DNA of 32,843 bases from positions 1-32,843 of the forward strand of contig JAKSMV010000030.1 of NCBI GenBank assembly GCA_024400425.1. Direction: 5' to 3'. A program made the position numbers and the translations under genes. A model generated the notes under the pieces. The model ran no database searches. It was not told the DNA's origin and was given only the letters and a program-made list of their open reading frames with translations. Positions 9,115-16,845 of the stretch are shown here, piece by piece; the stretch's first letter is position 1; every line of letters begins with the position of its first letter. This DNA comes from Bacteroidales bacterium (GTDB lineage Bacteria > Bacteroidota > Bacteroidia > Bacteroidales > F082).

Positions 9115-9122
9115 CAAAATTA
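9115..9122 (-). promoter_or_regulatory. -7 promoter element of the M23-merR operon
   Basis: Read on the minus strand this is TAATTTTG, matching TAnnTTTG, about 50 bases before the M23 start. It is back to back with the alaS element, only 21 bases apart. Confidence 0.5.
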
Positions 9123-9143
9123 CAGAATTCGGCCAAATAATCG

Positions 9144-9151
9144 TACTTTTG
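9144..9151 (+). promoter_or_regulatory. -7 promoter element of alaS
   Basis: TACTTTTG matches TAnnTTTG and is followed by GCAG, a common downstream context in this group. The leader would be about 60 bases. Confidence 0.55.
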
Positions 9152-9214
9152 CAGACTTTTTTAATAAGGTATCTATTTACTTCAATTTTGGAATAACAAA
9201 TACAACATATAGAA

Positions 9215-11824
9215 ATGAACGCATACGAAATCAGAAACAGTTTCTTGGAGTTTTTCCGTTCAAAGGAACACGCCATCGTTCCTTCGGCTCCCATCGTTGT
9301 GAAAAACGACCCTACCCTCATGTTCACCAATGCGGGCATGAACCAATTCAAGGACATCTTCCTGGGCAACCAACCTGCCAAATGGAACCGTGCTTCCGAC
9401 ACGCAGAAATGTCTCCGTGTTTCGGGCAAGCACAACGACCTTGAGGAAGTGGGCCACGACACCTACCACCACACCATGTTCGAGATGCTCGGCAACTGGA
9501 GTTTTGGCGACTATTTCAAGAAAGAAGCCATTGCCTACGCTTGGGAATACCTCACCGAGGTGGTAAAGATCGACAAGGACAAGCTCTATGTCACCGTGTT
9601 CGGCGGCGACGAGAAAGACGGACAACCTGCCGACATGGAAGCCTACGGCTACTGGATGGAGCACGTCAGCGAAGACCGCATCATCTACGGCAACAAGCAC
9701 GACAACTTCTGGGAGATGGGCGAGACCGGTCCGTGCGGTCCTTGCTCCGAAATCCATATTGACCTGCGTCCTGAAGCCGAGCGTCAGAAGATTGCCGGCC
9801 GCGACCTCGTCAACAAAGACGACCCACAAGTCATCGAGATCTGGAACCTCGTTTTCATGCAATACAACCGCATGGCCAACGGCCAACTCGTCGAGTTGCC
9901 CGCCAAGCATGTCGATACCGGCATGGGCTTCGAACGCCTCGTGCGTGTGCTGCAAGGCAAGACCTCGAACTACGACACCGACGTGTTCCAGCCTTTGATT
10001 CAGGAACTCGCCAAGATGTCGGGCGTCGAATACGGCAAGGCCGAAAAGACCGACATCGCCATGCGCGTCATCGCCGACCACTTGCGCGCCGTCAGCTTCG
10101 CCATCGCCGACGGACAGTTGCCTTCCAACAACGGAGCAGGCTACGTCATCCGCCGCGTGCTGCGTCGCGCCGTGCGCTATGGTTTCACCTTCCTCGGCTT
10201 CGACGAGCCTTTCGTGCACAAGCTGCTGCCTATCCTCGTCGGCCAAATGGAACACAACTATCCGGAAATCAAGGCACAGCAAGAACTCGTCGGCAAGGTC
10301 ATCCGCGAAGAAGAAGCCTCGTTCCTGCGCACCCTCGCGCAAGGCATCAAGCGCTTTGAAGGCTACATCGAGCAACATCCTGGCCAAGGCATCGACGGCA
10401 ACTTCGCCTTCGAGCTGTTCGACACTTACGGCTTCCCTATCGACCTCACCCAACTCATGGCCAACGAGAAAGGCCTCAACGTCGATATGGACGGCTTCAA
10501 GGCCAACCTCGACGAACAGAAGAACCGCTCGCGCAAGGCCGCCGAGAAAGCCAACGGCGACTGGGTGATAGTGACCGAGACTGAGAAGCCTACCGAGTTC
10601 GTGGGCTACACCGAGACCCAATGCGAGAGCCACATCCTCCGTTTCCGCGAGGTGGTGGCCAAGAAGAAGACCCACTTCGAAATCGTCCTCGACCGCACGC
10701 CTTTCTATGCCGAAATGGGCGGTCAGGTGGGCGACACCGGCGTGCTGGTTTCGGAAAACGAGACCATCCAGATACTGAACACCGTCAAGGAAAACAACCT
10801 TGTCATCCATATCACCGAGCAGCTGCCTCAGAACCCTGAAGACAGTTTCACGGCTACCATCGACCGCGAACGCCGTCAGCGCATCGCCAACAACCACAGC
10901 GCCACCCACCTCATGCATGCCGCCTTGCGCCAAGTGTTAGGCAATCATGTGGAACAGAAGGGCTCGTTGGTTGACGACCAGCGTCTGCGCTTCGACTTCA
11001 GCCATTTCGCCAAGATGACTCCCGAAGAAATCCGCCAAGTGGAAAAGATTGTCAACCAGAAAATCAGGGAGAACATACCGAACGTCACCATGGTTGACGT
11101 CCCAGTTGACGAAGCCAAAGCCATGGGTGCCACTGCCCTCTTTGGCGAGAAATATGGCGACAAGGTGCGTATCGTCATCTTCGACAAGAACTACTCGATG
11201 GAACTCTGCGGTGGTGTCCACACCTCGGCAACAGGCAACATCGGCATGTTCAAGATCGTCACCGAAGGTGCCATCGCTGCCGGCATCCGCCGCATCGAAG
11301 CCATCACCGGCGAAGCCGTCGAGCAATACCTCGACGAGAACCTCGACCTCATCGGCCGCATCCGCGAGACTGTGAAGTCGCCCGATATCGTGAAGGGCGT
11401 CGAGTCGCTTTCGGAACAGAACTCTGCCCTGAAGAAAGAAGTCGAACACCTGATGCAGGAAAAGGCTCAAGCCATCGCCGAGAAACTCGCCGACAAGACC
11501 GTCGAACACGAAGGCTGCCGCCTTATCATCGACACGCTGAACGTGAATGGCGACCAGCTGCGCAACATCGCCTTGATGCTCAAGCAAAATAACGAAAGCA
11601 CCATCGCCATCCTCGGTTCCATTAGCGAAGGCAAGCCATCGCTCTGCTTCATGCTGCCCGAGGCCTACGCCGATGCGAAAGGCTTGGATGCCACCAAGGC
11701 CATCCGCGAAGTCGCCAAGGAAATCCAAGGCGGTGGCGGCGGACAGAAGACCCTCTGCGTGGCCGGTGGTCGCAATGCCGACGGCTTGCAGAAAGCCATG
11801 CAAATGCTGAGAGAGAAAATCTGA
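9215..11824 (+). CDS. alaS: Alanine--tRNA ligase
   Basis: It charges tRNA-Ala in the cytoplasm and hydrolyses mischarged Ser/Gly-tRNA. The class II catalytic core is at the N-terminus, with TNAGMNQFKDIFLG around residues 34-47 and a CGPCSEIH loop around 176-183. The tRNA-recognition helical domain follows. The editing domain has the zinc motif H561xxxH565 plus C665 and H669 (ELCGGVH). The C-terminal C-Ala domain contains a coiled segment and a Gly-rich GGGGGQ near residue 845. At 869 residues it is full length. Codon use is strongly biased to C- and G-ending codons, fitting high expression and creating long open antisense frames. A hairpin terminator follows 18 bases after the stop. Identification is secure. 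Confidence 0.98.
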   Translation: MNAYEIRNSFLEFFRSKEHAIVPSAPIVVKNDPTLMFTNAGMNQFKDIFLGNQPAKWNRASDTQKCLRVSGKHNDLEEVGHDTYHHTMFEMLGNWSFGDYFKKEAIAYAWEYLTEVVKIDKDKLYVTVFGGDEKDGQPADMEAYGYWMEHVSEDRIIYGNKHDNFWEMGETGPCGPCSEIHIDLRPEAERQKIAGRDLVNKDDPQVIEIWNLVFMQYNRMANGQLVELPAKHVDTGMGFERLVRVLQGKTSNYDTDVFQPLIQELAKMSGVEYGKAEKTDIAMRVIADHLRAVSFAIADGQLPSNNGAGYVIRRVLRRAVRYGFTFLGFDEPFVHKLLPILVGQMEHNYPEIKAQQELVGKVIREEEASFLRTLAQGIKRFEGYIEQHPGQGIDGNFAFELFDTYGFPIDLTQLMANEKGLNVDMDGFKANLDEQKNRSRKAAEKANGDWVIVTETEKPTEFVGYTETQCESHILRFREVVAKKKTHFEIVLDRTPFYAEMGGQVGDTGVLVSENETIQILNTVKENNLVIHITEQLPQNPEDSFTATIDRERRQRIANNHSATHLMHAALRQVLGNHVEQKGSLVDDQRLRFDFSHFAKMTPEEIRQVEKIVNQKIRENIPNVTMVDVPVDEAKAMGATALFGEKYGDKVRIVIFDKNYSMELCGGVHTSATGNIGMFKIVTEGAIAAGIRRIEAITGEAVEQYLDENLDLIGRIRETVKSPDIVKGVESLSEQNSALKKEVEHLMQEKAQAIAEKLADKTVEHEGCRLIIDTLNVNGDQLRNIALMLKQNNESTIAILGSISEGKPSLCFMLPEAYADAKGLDATKAIREVAKEIQGGGGGQKTLCVAGGRNADGLQKAMQMLREKI

Positions 11825-11842
11825 TTCACTCAATATGGAAAC

Positions 11843-11873
11843 AAAAAAAGCAGTCCGGAAGGGCTGCTTTTTT
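11843..11873 (+). terminator. Bidirectional terminator between alaS and the YitT gene
   Basis: AGCAGTCC pairs with GGGCTGCT (one G.T wobble) around a GGAA loop. Seven A flank the left arm and six T the right, so it can stop alaS and the convergent yitT-like gene. Confidence 0.85.
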
Positions 11874-11902
11874 GTTTTGATGAAAGGAGAAACCTTAATC
11901 CC

Positions 11903-12847
11903 TTATTCCGTAGGCAAGGCCTTGAAGCCATTGCCCATGATTTCGGAACTCTCAATCACATTGACAAAAGCATTCGGGTCGAGGAAACGAAGGTTCGCCT
12001 TCAGTTTCACCAAATCGGAACGGTTCAAGGTGACATAAATCATCTTGCGCTCGGCGCCTTGATAAAGACCACTGCCAGCGAAAACGGTACCGCTGCGGTC
12101 AAGGTCCTTGATGATGAAATTACGGACTGCATCAATTTCATCAGTAACGATAAATGCTGTCTTGTAGCTCTTCACGCCTTCCACCACGAGGTCGATAATC
12201 TTGCTCTCGATAAAGATGAGAATGATGGAATAGATAGGCAAACGGAAATCCTCAAAAGCGATGAGTGTAGTCAGCGAAATGAGGCTGTCAACAATCAACA
12301 CAAGAGTTCCAAGACTTATCTTAGTATATTTGTGGATAATCATAGAGATGATGTCAGAGCCGCCAGAAGTGGCACCCGAACGGAAGATGACACCAATGGC
12401 CAAGCCATAGATAAGACCCGAAACGACCGTATTCAAGAAGAAGTCGGGCATGAAAAAGCGTTGCACATCGCCTTCCATGAAGAACAAGGATGACTGAGCA
12501 GCAGCATCGAAGAAAGCACCATCGTGAATGACAGGAGCATAGCCCCACCATGTTTCAAGAATAAAGGTGAACAAGGGTATCAAGATGACCGAAATGATCG
12601 TTTTGATTCCAAACTTAGGACCAAGTATGATAGTTCCAATGATAAGCAACGGAATATCCATGCAGATGCCAGCCAGAGAAATCTTCCATCCCCACATGGC
12701 ATTGAACACGTTAGCAAGACCATAAACACCACCAGGCGCCAAATGGTAAGGATTCACAAACATCACATCGCCCACTGCAAACAGCAACGAACCTAACACC
12801 AAATAGAGATACGCAACAATCTCCTGCTTTAATTTTGCTTTTTCCAT
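11903..12847 (-). CDS. YitT-family membrane protein (DUF161 plus C-terminal DUF2179-type domain)
   Basis: This is an inner-membrane protein of unknown function. About five to six hydrophobic segments cover residues 10-225, including the family-typical NPYHLAPGGVYGLA after the first helix and SGATSGGSDIISMI around 170. The last 85 residues form a soluble ferredoxin-like DUF2179-type domain (YKTAFIVTDEIDAVRNFI, then GAERKMIYVTLNRSDL). The 314-residue length is normal for the family. It is a single gene with its own TAnnTTTG element and shares the downstream terminator with alaS. It is divergent from the AAA ATPase, with the 33-bp repeats between the two promoters. Transport has been proposed for the family, but nothing here shows a substrate. 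Confidence 0.88.
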   Translation of the reverse strand: MEKAKLKQEIVAYLYLVLGSLLFAVGDVMFVNPYHLAPGGVYGLANVFNAMWGWKISLAGICMDIPLLIIGTIILGPKFGIKTIISVILIPLFTFILETWWGYAPVIHDGAFFDAAAQSSLFFMEGDVQRFFMPDFFLNTVVSGLIYGLAIGVIFRSGATSGGSDIISMIIHKYTKISLGTLVLIVDSLISLTTLIAFEDFRLPIYSIILIFIESKIIDLVVEGVKSYKTAFIVTDEIDAVRNFIIKDLDRSGTVFAGSGLYQGAERKMIYVTLNRSDLVKLKANLRFLDPNAFVNVIESSEIMGNGFKALPTE

Positions 12848-12909
12848 AACTCTAAAACATTAAATTACAATTCATTAAACAGAAAAGACCTCTACATTTC
12901 TTGAGTGTG

Positions 12910-12917
12910 CAAAAGTA
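12910..12917 (-). promoter_or_regulatory. -7 promoter element of the YitT-type gene
   Basis: The minus-strand sequence is TACTTTTG, matching TAnnTTTG, about 62 bases before the start codon. The first of the three 20-bp repeats begins 43 bases farther upstream. Confidence 0.5.
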
Positions 12918-12959
12918 CAAAAAAAAGATTCATATAAAGTAAAATCAAATTCCAGCATC

Positions 12960-13045
12960 AATTCCCTCATCTTTTTGTATAAATCACGCTACAATTCCCT
13001 CATCTTTTTGTAAAATATATACAATAATTCCCTCATCTTTTTGTA
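12960..13045 (+). repeat. Three perfect 20-bp direct repeats with an exact 33-bp period
   Basis: The 20-mer AATTCCCTCATCTTTTTGTA occurs at 12960-12979, 12993-13012 and 13026-13045, with no mismatch. The copies are separated by two 13-base AT-rich spacers that differ from each other. The period, about three helix turns, would put all copies on nearly the same face of the DNA. The third copy covers roughly -41 to -22 of the start site predicted from the TATATTTG element of the AAA ATPase gene. The unit is not palindromic. An array of operator sites or a copy-number-variable regulatory repeat are both possible. The spacers are too short for CRISPR. Confidence 0.9.
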
Positions 13046-13054
13046 AAAAAAACA

Positions 13055-13062
13055 TATATTTG
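13055..13062 (+). promoter_or_regulatory. -7 promoter element of the AAA ATPase gene
   Basis: TATATTTG followed by CAGCG matches TAnnTTTG. It lies 9 bases after the third 20-bp repeat and about 45 bases before the ATG. Confidence 0.55.
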
Positions 13063-13106
13063 CAGCGCAAAAAACATTCACACAAAAACATAAAAATCAG
13101 AATATC

Positions 13107-14444
13107 ATGTATTTGAAAAGAAAAATAGACGATTATCTGAAAAACTGGAAAACAAGTGACGAAAAATTCCCATTGATTGTGAAAGGGGCAAGACAAATTG
13201 GGAAAACCGCATCCATACTGAATTTCGCAAAGGAGAACTACAAAAACGTCATATATATCAACTTTGTCACCGATGAGATTTTCCGAACCATAACGAAAGA
13301 CGGTTATTCCGCACAAGCCATCATCAAGAACATTTCATACATCGACACGAAGATGAAATTCATTGAGAATCAGACCTTAATCATTTTCGATGAAATTCAA
13401 GAATACCCCGAAATAGCCACATCGCTGAAATTTTTCAAAGAAGATGGCCGTTTCGATATCATTTGCAGCGGCTCACTACTCGGAATCAATTACAAAAGAA
13501 TAGAAAGCGTAAGTGTCGGCTACAAAACCGATTACAACATGCACTCTCTCGATTTCGAGGAATTCCTGTGGGCAAAAGGATATGGCCAAGAAACTATTGA
13601 CGAAATGCTTGAGCACATGCAAAATCTGAAACCTTTCAGCGACTTGGAAATGAAAGTTTTCGGCGATTTGTTTAAAGACTATTGCGTTTTAGGCGGGATG
13701 CCGAAAATCGTGGCACATTACATCGAAAAAGGCACTTTCGAGAAAACACTCAACATGCAACGGCAACTCATTCTCGACTATCAGGAAGATGTCAGGAAAT
13801 ATGCCGACGGACTGGAGCAAACGCGCATCTTGAACGTTTTCAAGCATATACCCGTTCAACTTTCAAAAGAAAACAAGAAATTTCAAATCTCGAAAGTGGC
13901 CTCCGGAGCACGCTTCAAAGATTATTGGGGCTGCGTCGATTGGCTTAACGATGCCGGCATCATCAACATTTGCTACTGCATGGATTTCCCCGAACTGCCC
14001 TTGAAGGGAAATTATGACCCTTCTAAATATAAAATCTACTTCCGTGACACAGGTCTGTTGATGGCCTCACTTGACGATGAAGCTCAAGCCGACCTGAAAA
14101 TCAACAACAATTTTGGAGTTTATAAAGGTGCCTTATACGAAAACATCGTCGCAGAAGCCTTGGTAAAAAGCGGATACGAGCTGTATTATTATAAGAAAGA
14201 AGATTCCACTTTGGAAGAAGATTTCTTCGTCAGAACGATGAAAACGTTGGTTCCGGTGGAAGTCAAAGCCACAAACGGACGTTCCAAATCGCTGCGCACA
14301 ATGATTCAAAGCCCACATTATCCAGACATTACAGCCGGAATAAAGCTTTGTTACGGCAACATTGGTCACGAAAACGACATTTACACATTCCCTTATTTCT
14401 GTGCCTTCCTGCTGAAACGATACATGATGGAAGCGGAGTGGTAA
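13107..14444 (+). CDS. AAA ATPase with C-terminal DUF4143 / PD-(D/E)xK-like domain
   Basis: This is a 445-residue P-loop ATPase of the family often annotated simply as ATP-binding protein in Bacteroidales. Walker A is GARQIGKT at 27-34 and Walker B LIIFDEIQ at 91-98. A winged-helix-like linker precedes the C-terminal DUF4143-type region. Near the end, E371-D372 followed by E385-V-K387 (EED...VPVEVKA) resembles a PD-(D/E)xK nuclease core. Whether it cuts DNA is not established for the family. The gene is visibly more AT-rich than its neighbours, stands alone between unrelated genes and is preceded by the 33-bp repeats, which together suggest horizontal acquisition. The ATG at 13107 is the only good start. 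The function is unknown; defence or mobile-element roles are speculation. Confidence 0.88.
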   Translation: MYLKRKIDDYLKNWKTSDEKFPLIVKGARQIGKTASILNFAKENYKNVIYINFVTDEIFRTITKDGYSAQAIIKNISYIDTKMKFIENQTLIIFDEIQEYPEIATSLKFFKEDGRFDIICSGSLLGINYKRIESVSVGYKTDYNMHSLDFEEFLWAKGYGQETIDEMLEHMQNLKPFSDLEMKVFGDLFKDYCVLGGMPKIVAHYIEKGTFEKTLNMQRQLILDYQEDVRKYADGLEQTRILNVFKHIPVQLSKENKKFQISKVASGARFKDYWGCVDWLNDAGIINICYCMDFPELPLKGNYDPSKYKIYFRDTGLLMASLDDEAQADLKINNNFGVYKGALYENIVAEALVKSGYELYYYKKEDSTLEEDFFVRTMKTLVPVEVKATNGRSKSLRTMIQSPHYPDITAGIKLCYGNIGHENDIYTFPYFCAFLLKRYMMEAEW

Positions 14445-14479
14445 AAACAACAGCACCCGTCCCAAAGGGCAGGTGCTGT
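14440..14479 (-). terminator. Intrinsic terminator of the lipoprotein gene
   Basis: On the minus strand ACAGCACC (14479-14472) pairs with GGTGCTGT (14457-14450), with three more G-C pairs inside, then TGTTTTTAC. The T-run overlaps the stop codon of the convergent AAA ATPase. On the plus strand no T-run follows, so it serves the minus gene only. Confidence 0.7.
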
Positions 14480-14502
14480 AAAATTATCAAACGACAAAAG
14501 GC

Positions 14503-15099
14503 TTAGTTTGAAGTCAACACCATGCTGATTTCCAGTTCTTCTTTCCAACTGCTTACCGTCATCATGACAGTCTTGTCGCCGTAGGCATAGAACCACATGT
14601 TGCCCATGTCTTTATTCTCTTTGTAGGCTTCGTATGTGTCGCACTTCGGACCACGGCTCATTGCACCGGTGTCCCAGTCCATCTTGACAGGATAGTTACC
14701 ATCGGATGTAACGGCGAGGCACTGATTGAAGAGGGCTTCGGCTTCGGCTGCTTCCGAGAGACCTTCGACATTGTATTTCACATTGAGGTTGTTCACCTTG
14801 TTAGGGCTTTTAGCCTCAACGAGTTTCCAGCCTTCCTTCGGGCTGAGGTCAACACCGAAGATGCCTTTGGCAATCTCAAGATAGTTGTCGTTGGTGACGT
14901 TCTTGAGGTCGGTGGCAGCATTGCCAGTATAGCCATGGACGCCGTCCTCTGGCAAATCGAGTTGTTCGACAATTTCAGTGGCGGTTTCTTCGTCGATGAC
15001 GATGTCGTTTCCGGCTTTGTTTTCATTGGATGAATTGCCGCACGAGACCATCAGGCTCATGCTGGCAGCGCATAAGAATGCAAATGCAAGTTTTTTCAT
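14503..15099 (-). CDS. Hypothetical lipoprotein
   Basis: I do not recognise a family. The 198-residue product has a lipoprotein signal (MKKLAFAFLC onward) with the lipobox LMVSC at about residues 16-20, followed by a Ser/Asn-rich tether, so it should be anchored in a membrane, most likely the outer one. The mature part is acidic, with one predicted mixed alpha/beta domain and Trp/Tyr-rich strands (NMWFYAYGDKTVMMTV near the end). The start at 15099 is chosen because the signal peptide begins there; the frame stays open upstream to 15177 but that part runs through a repeat-like hairpin. It follows the OmpA-domain gene by 89 bases on the same strand and ends at its own terminator. Confidence 0.75.
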   Translation of the reverse strand: MKKLAFAFLCAASMSLMVSCGNSSNENKAGNDIVIDEETATEIVEQLDLPEDGVHGYTGNAATDLKNVTNDNYLEIAKGIFGVDLSPKEGWKLVEAKSPNKVNNLNVKYNVEGLSEAAEAEALFNQCLAVTSDGNYPVKMDWDTGAMSRGPKCDTYEAYKENKDMGNMWFYAYGDKTVMMTVSSWKEELEISMVLTSN

Positions 15100-15137
15100 A
15101 GGTAATTTATTTAAATTATTATAGGTCAAGAACAAAT

Positions 15138-15181
15138 GGCAATAGACTCCTTTCGGGCAAAGCCCTCGGAATGACATTGCC
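15138..15181. repeat. REP-like nested inverted repeat
   Basis: GGCAAT (15138-15143) pairs with ATTGCC (15176-15181). Inside, CC..GGGC-aaa-GCCC..GG forms a second stem. The minus-strand core reads GTCATTCCGAGGGC, similar to dispersed GTCATTCCGAG hairpin repeats known from many bacterial genomes. It lies just past the stop of the OmpA-domain gene and has no T-run on either side. Confidence 0.5.
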
Positions 15182-15188
15182 TAACTTC

Positions 15189-16457
15189 TCATTTCTTTAC
15201 GAATTCGACGCGGCGGTTCTTGGCACGGCCTTCGTCGGTGCTGTTATCAGCGATTGGTTCGCTACTGCCTTTACCTACAGCGGTAAGACGGCTTTCGTCG
15301 ATGCCCATTTCAACGAGTTTAGCGACGATGGCCTCAGCGCGTTCTTGCGAAAGCTTTTGGTTGGTGGCAGCCGAACCGGTAGCATCGCAATGACCTTGTA
15401 CTTCGAAATTGAGGGATTCATCCTCATCCATGAGATTCTTGATGCGGTTGATTTCGCTCATCGATTCAGGCTTGATGGTAGCCTTGCCCGTGTCGAAAGT
15501 GATGCCGTAAGTGATAATCTTGCCATCGGTGGTCAGGCGGTCGTAAAGCGGCACTGCACCTTTGCAGATGCGGAAGTTGGTGACGTAGTTCACGCCATGG
15601 TCACCCCAAAGACGGCTTTCAAGTTCAAGATAGTTAGGAGCCTTCATGTTAGGAATATTGATTACACGGGTGCCATTGATATAGGCCTTGAAAGCACGCT
15701 TGTTGAAGGAGATGGAGAGGTGGTTCCATTCGCCATCAACCAACAATGCCGAAATGTCGGCTTCAGAACTTCTTCCATCGCCAGTTGTGGAAGTATACCA
15801 ACACTGTACATTTTTCACATCAGCCGTGTGCCAGTAAAATTCCATGACTCTTCCATCGGCTTCTGAGATAAAGTCCATTCTATAGTGCGAGCGTGAATAC
15901 AGACCTTCTTCAATGGTGCTGTTGTCTCCAGCAAAGAAATCGCATTCAACTGTGAATTCGTCAGTAAGATAATCGTGTGGATTTTTCATCAATGGTGCCA
16001 CCCTTGTGTTTTCATCCTGGAAATCGAAAGTCATTCTGCCATCGAATTTCACTACTTCGGACACACCGTGAAGCAAGTCCCATTTGCTTGGAAATTCGCC
16101 CAACTGTTCGCCAACGAGGTCGTCGTCGAAGATAATCTCATCGCCAGGGACAAAGTCGCACTTGGAGTAAGCAGCTTCGATGGTTCTCGGTTGCTTGGCC
16201 TTACTCTTTTTGGAACTCTGTGATGTGGCTTCTTCTTCATCGTCAATTTCCTCGGCCTGTTCCGCATCCTTATTCTTGTTCTTTTTGTTCTTATTGAAGG
16301 CATCATCGATACCCTCGTCAATCTTGCGGTTGATCTGATTACTCACAGCGCTTTCGGCAGCACGGGCTGCACTTTCGCCTATACGTTTCAGAATTTGTGC
16401 ATTGGCAGGCAACATAAAGGCCAGACATACGATAGCAATTAAAAACAGCTTTTTCAT
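15189..16457 (-). CDS. OmpA-family protein with LamG-like middle domain
   Basis: This is an exported envelope protein of 422 residues. A signal peptide (1-21, ending ANAQ) is followed by an Ala-rich helix and a strongly charged Lys/Glu/Asp stretch (about 55-90). The middle (about 110-300) looks like a concanavalin/LamG beta-sandwich, with WNHLSISFNKRAFKAYINGTRV as its most typical strand pair. The C-terminal OmpA domain (about 310-422) should bind peptidoglycan: it contains FEVQGHCDATGSAATNQKLS, the S-x-x-R-A segment (SQERAEAI) and the final KNRRVEFV. It probably links a surface-located or periplasmic binding domain to the wall. The start at 16457 is chosen at the signal peptide; the frame upstream has none. 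A TATTTTTG element lies 52 bases upstream. Ligand unknown. Confidence 0.85.
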   Translation of the reverse strand: MKKLFLIAIVCLAFMLPANAQILKRIGESAARAAESAVSNQINRKIDEGIDDAFNKNKKNKNKDAEQAEEIDDEEEATSQSSKKSKAKQPRTIEAAYSKCDFVPGDEIIFDDDLVGEQLGEFPSKWDLLHGVSEVVKFDGRMTFDFQDENTRVAPLMKNPHDYLTDEFTVECDFFAGDNSTIEEGLYSRSHYRMDFISEADGRVMEFYWHTADVKNVQCWYTSTTGDGRSSEADISALLVDGEWNHLSISFNKRAFKAYINGTRVINIPNMKAPNYLELESRLWGDHGVNYVTNFRICKGAVPLYDRLTTDGKIITYGITFDTGKATIKPESMSEINRIKNLMDEDESLNFEVQGHCDATGSAATNQKLSQERAEAIVAKLVEMGIDESRLTAVGKGSSEPIADNSTDEGRAKNRRVEFVKK

Positions 16458-16509
16458 TTTAGTTATTGAATTAAATTGGTTGAACTTCGTTAATACATAA
16501 ATTTCGGGG

Positions 16510-16517
16510 CAAAAATA
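16510..16517 (-). promoter_or_regulatory. -7 promoter element of the OmpA-family gene
   Basis: The minus-strand sequence TATTTTTG matches TAnnTTTG. A minus-strand TTTG lies 23 bases upstream (16544-16541), a possible but loosely spaced -33 element. Confidence 0.5.
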
Positions 16518-16582
16518 AGGATAAAAAACGCAATCGGAAGCAAAAGTCATAGTTTTTTTAAGAAACTGCAACTTCGGAAACG

Positions 16583-16621
16583 AAAAAAGGTTGGCTCACA
16601 CAAGGCGAACCAACCTTTTTT
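16583..16621 (-). terminator. Terminator, probably the original one of tdh
   Basis: AAAAAAGGTTGG pairs with CCAACCTTTTTT around a 15-base loop, with A and T runs on both sides. It lies 22 bases past the stop codon of the truncated tdh copy on the minus strand. The simplest reading is that it terminated tdh before the 1.7 kb insertion separated them. Confidence 0.8.
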
Positions 16622-16643
16622 AAGACATATCAAAACGCCAAAA

Positions 16644-16752
16644 TCACTTCAGCAGTTTCACCTTCAACGTCTCAATCATATCGACAGTCATCTTGTCGAG
16701 GTCGTACTTCGGGTTCCAGCCCCACTCGTTGCGGGCGCAGCTGTCGTCCATC
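16644..16752 (-). pseudogene. 3'-terminal fragment of tdh (second copy)
   Basis: These 109 bases repeat the last 35 codons and stop of the intact tdh at 18457-18565 (offset 1813). There are only three differences, all synonymous: Thr ACG/ACT, Leu CTG/TTG and stop TGA/TAA. All three lie in the last eight codons, while the 80 or so bases nearest the break are identical. Homology stops abruptly at 16752. The fragment begins at an internal Met codon (MDDSCARNEW), so a 35-residue peptide could formally be translated, but it lacks the whole Rossmann domain and is not a functional enzyme. It sits next to the probable original tdh terminator. Confidence 0.93.
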
Positions 16753-16797
16753 CTCTAAATCGCATCAATTTAAACGCATTTTCGATGTATCCCTCAT

Positions 16798-16837
16798 AAA
16801 AAAAACGAATAGCGGAGTTGATTTGACTCCGCTATTC
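16798..16837 (-). terminator. Strong terminator of the 145-residue secreted protein gene
   Basis: GAATAGCGGAGT pairs perfectly with ACTCCGCTATTC over a 7-base loop. On the minus strand it is followed by G and eight T and begins nine bases after the stop codon at 16846. Confidence 0.9.
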
Positions 16838-16845
16838 AATTCATC

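Noticed and set aside
8632..9444. A 270-codon plus-strand open frame over the M23 gene and the alaS promoter region
   Set aside because: It runs antisense to the M23 coding sequence and through both promoters into alaS in another frame; its composition is not protein-like.
9260..10933. A 557-codon open frame antisense to alaS
   Set aside because: It is the mirror of a strongly codon-biased gene (C/G at third positions removes stops from the opposite frame). The translation is Val/His/Asp-rich with no domain or signal. The sense gene is certain.
11835..12038. A 67-codon plus-strand open frame after alaS
   Set aside because: It covers the terminator hairpin and the antisense of the YitT-type gene; there is no independent support.
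12960..13045. CRISPR array
   Set aside because: Only three 20-bp repeats with 13-base AT-rich spacers, no cas genes; spacers are too short and unlike CRISPR spacers.
12984..13316. A 110-codon minus-strand open frame containing repeated QKDEGI
   Set aside because: The peptide repeat is just the translation of two of the 20-bp direct repeats plus sequence antisense to the ATPase start. No start signal or domain is present.
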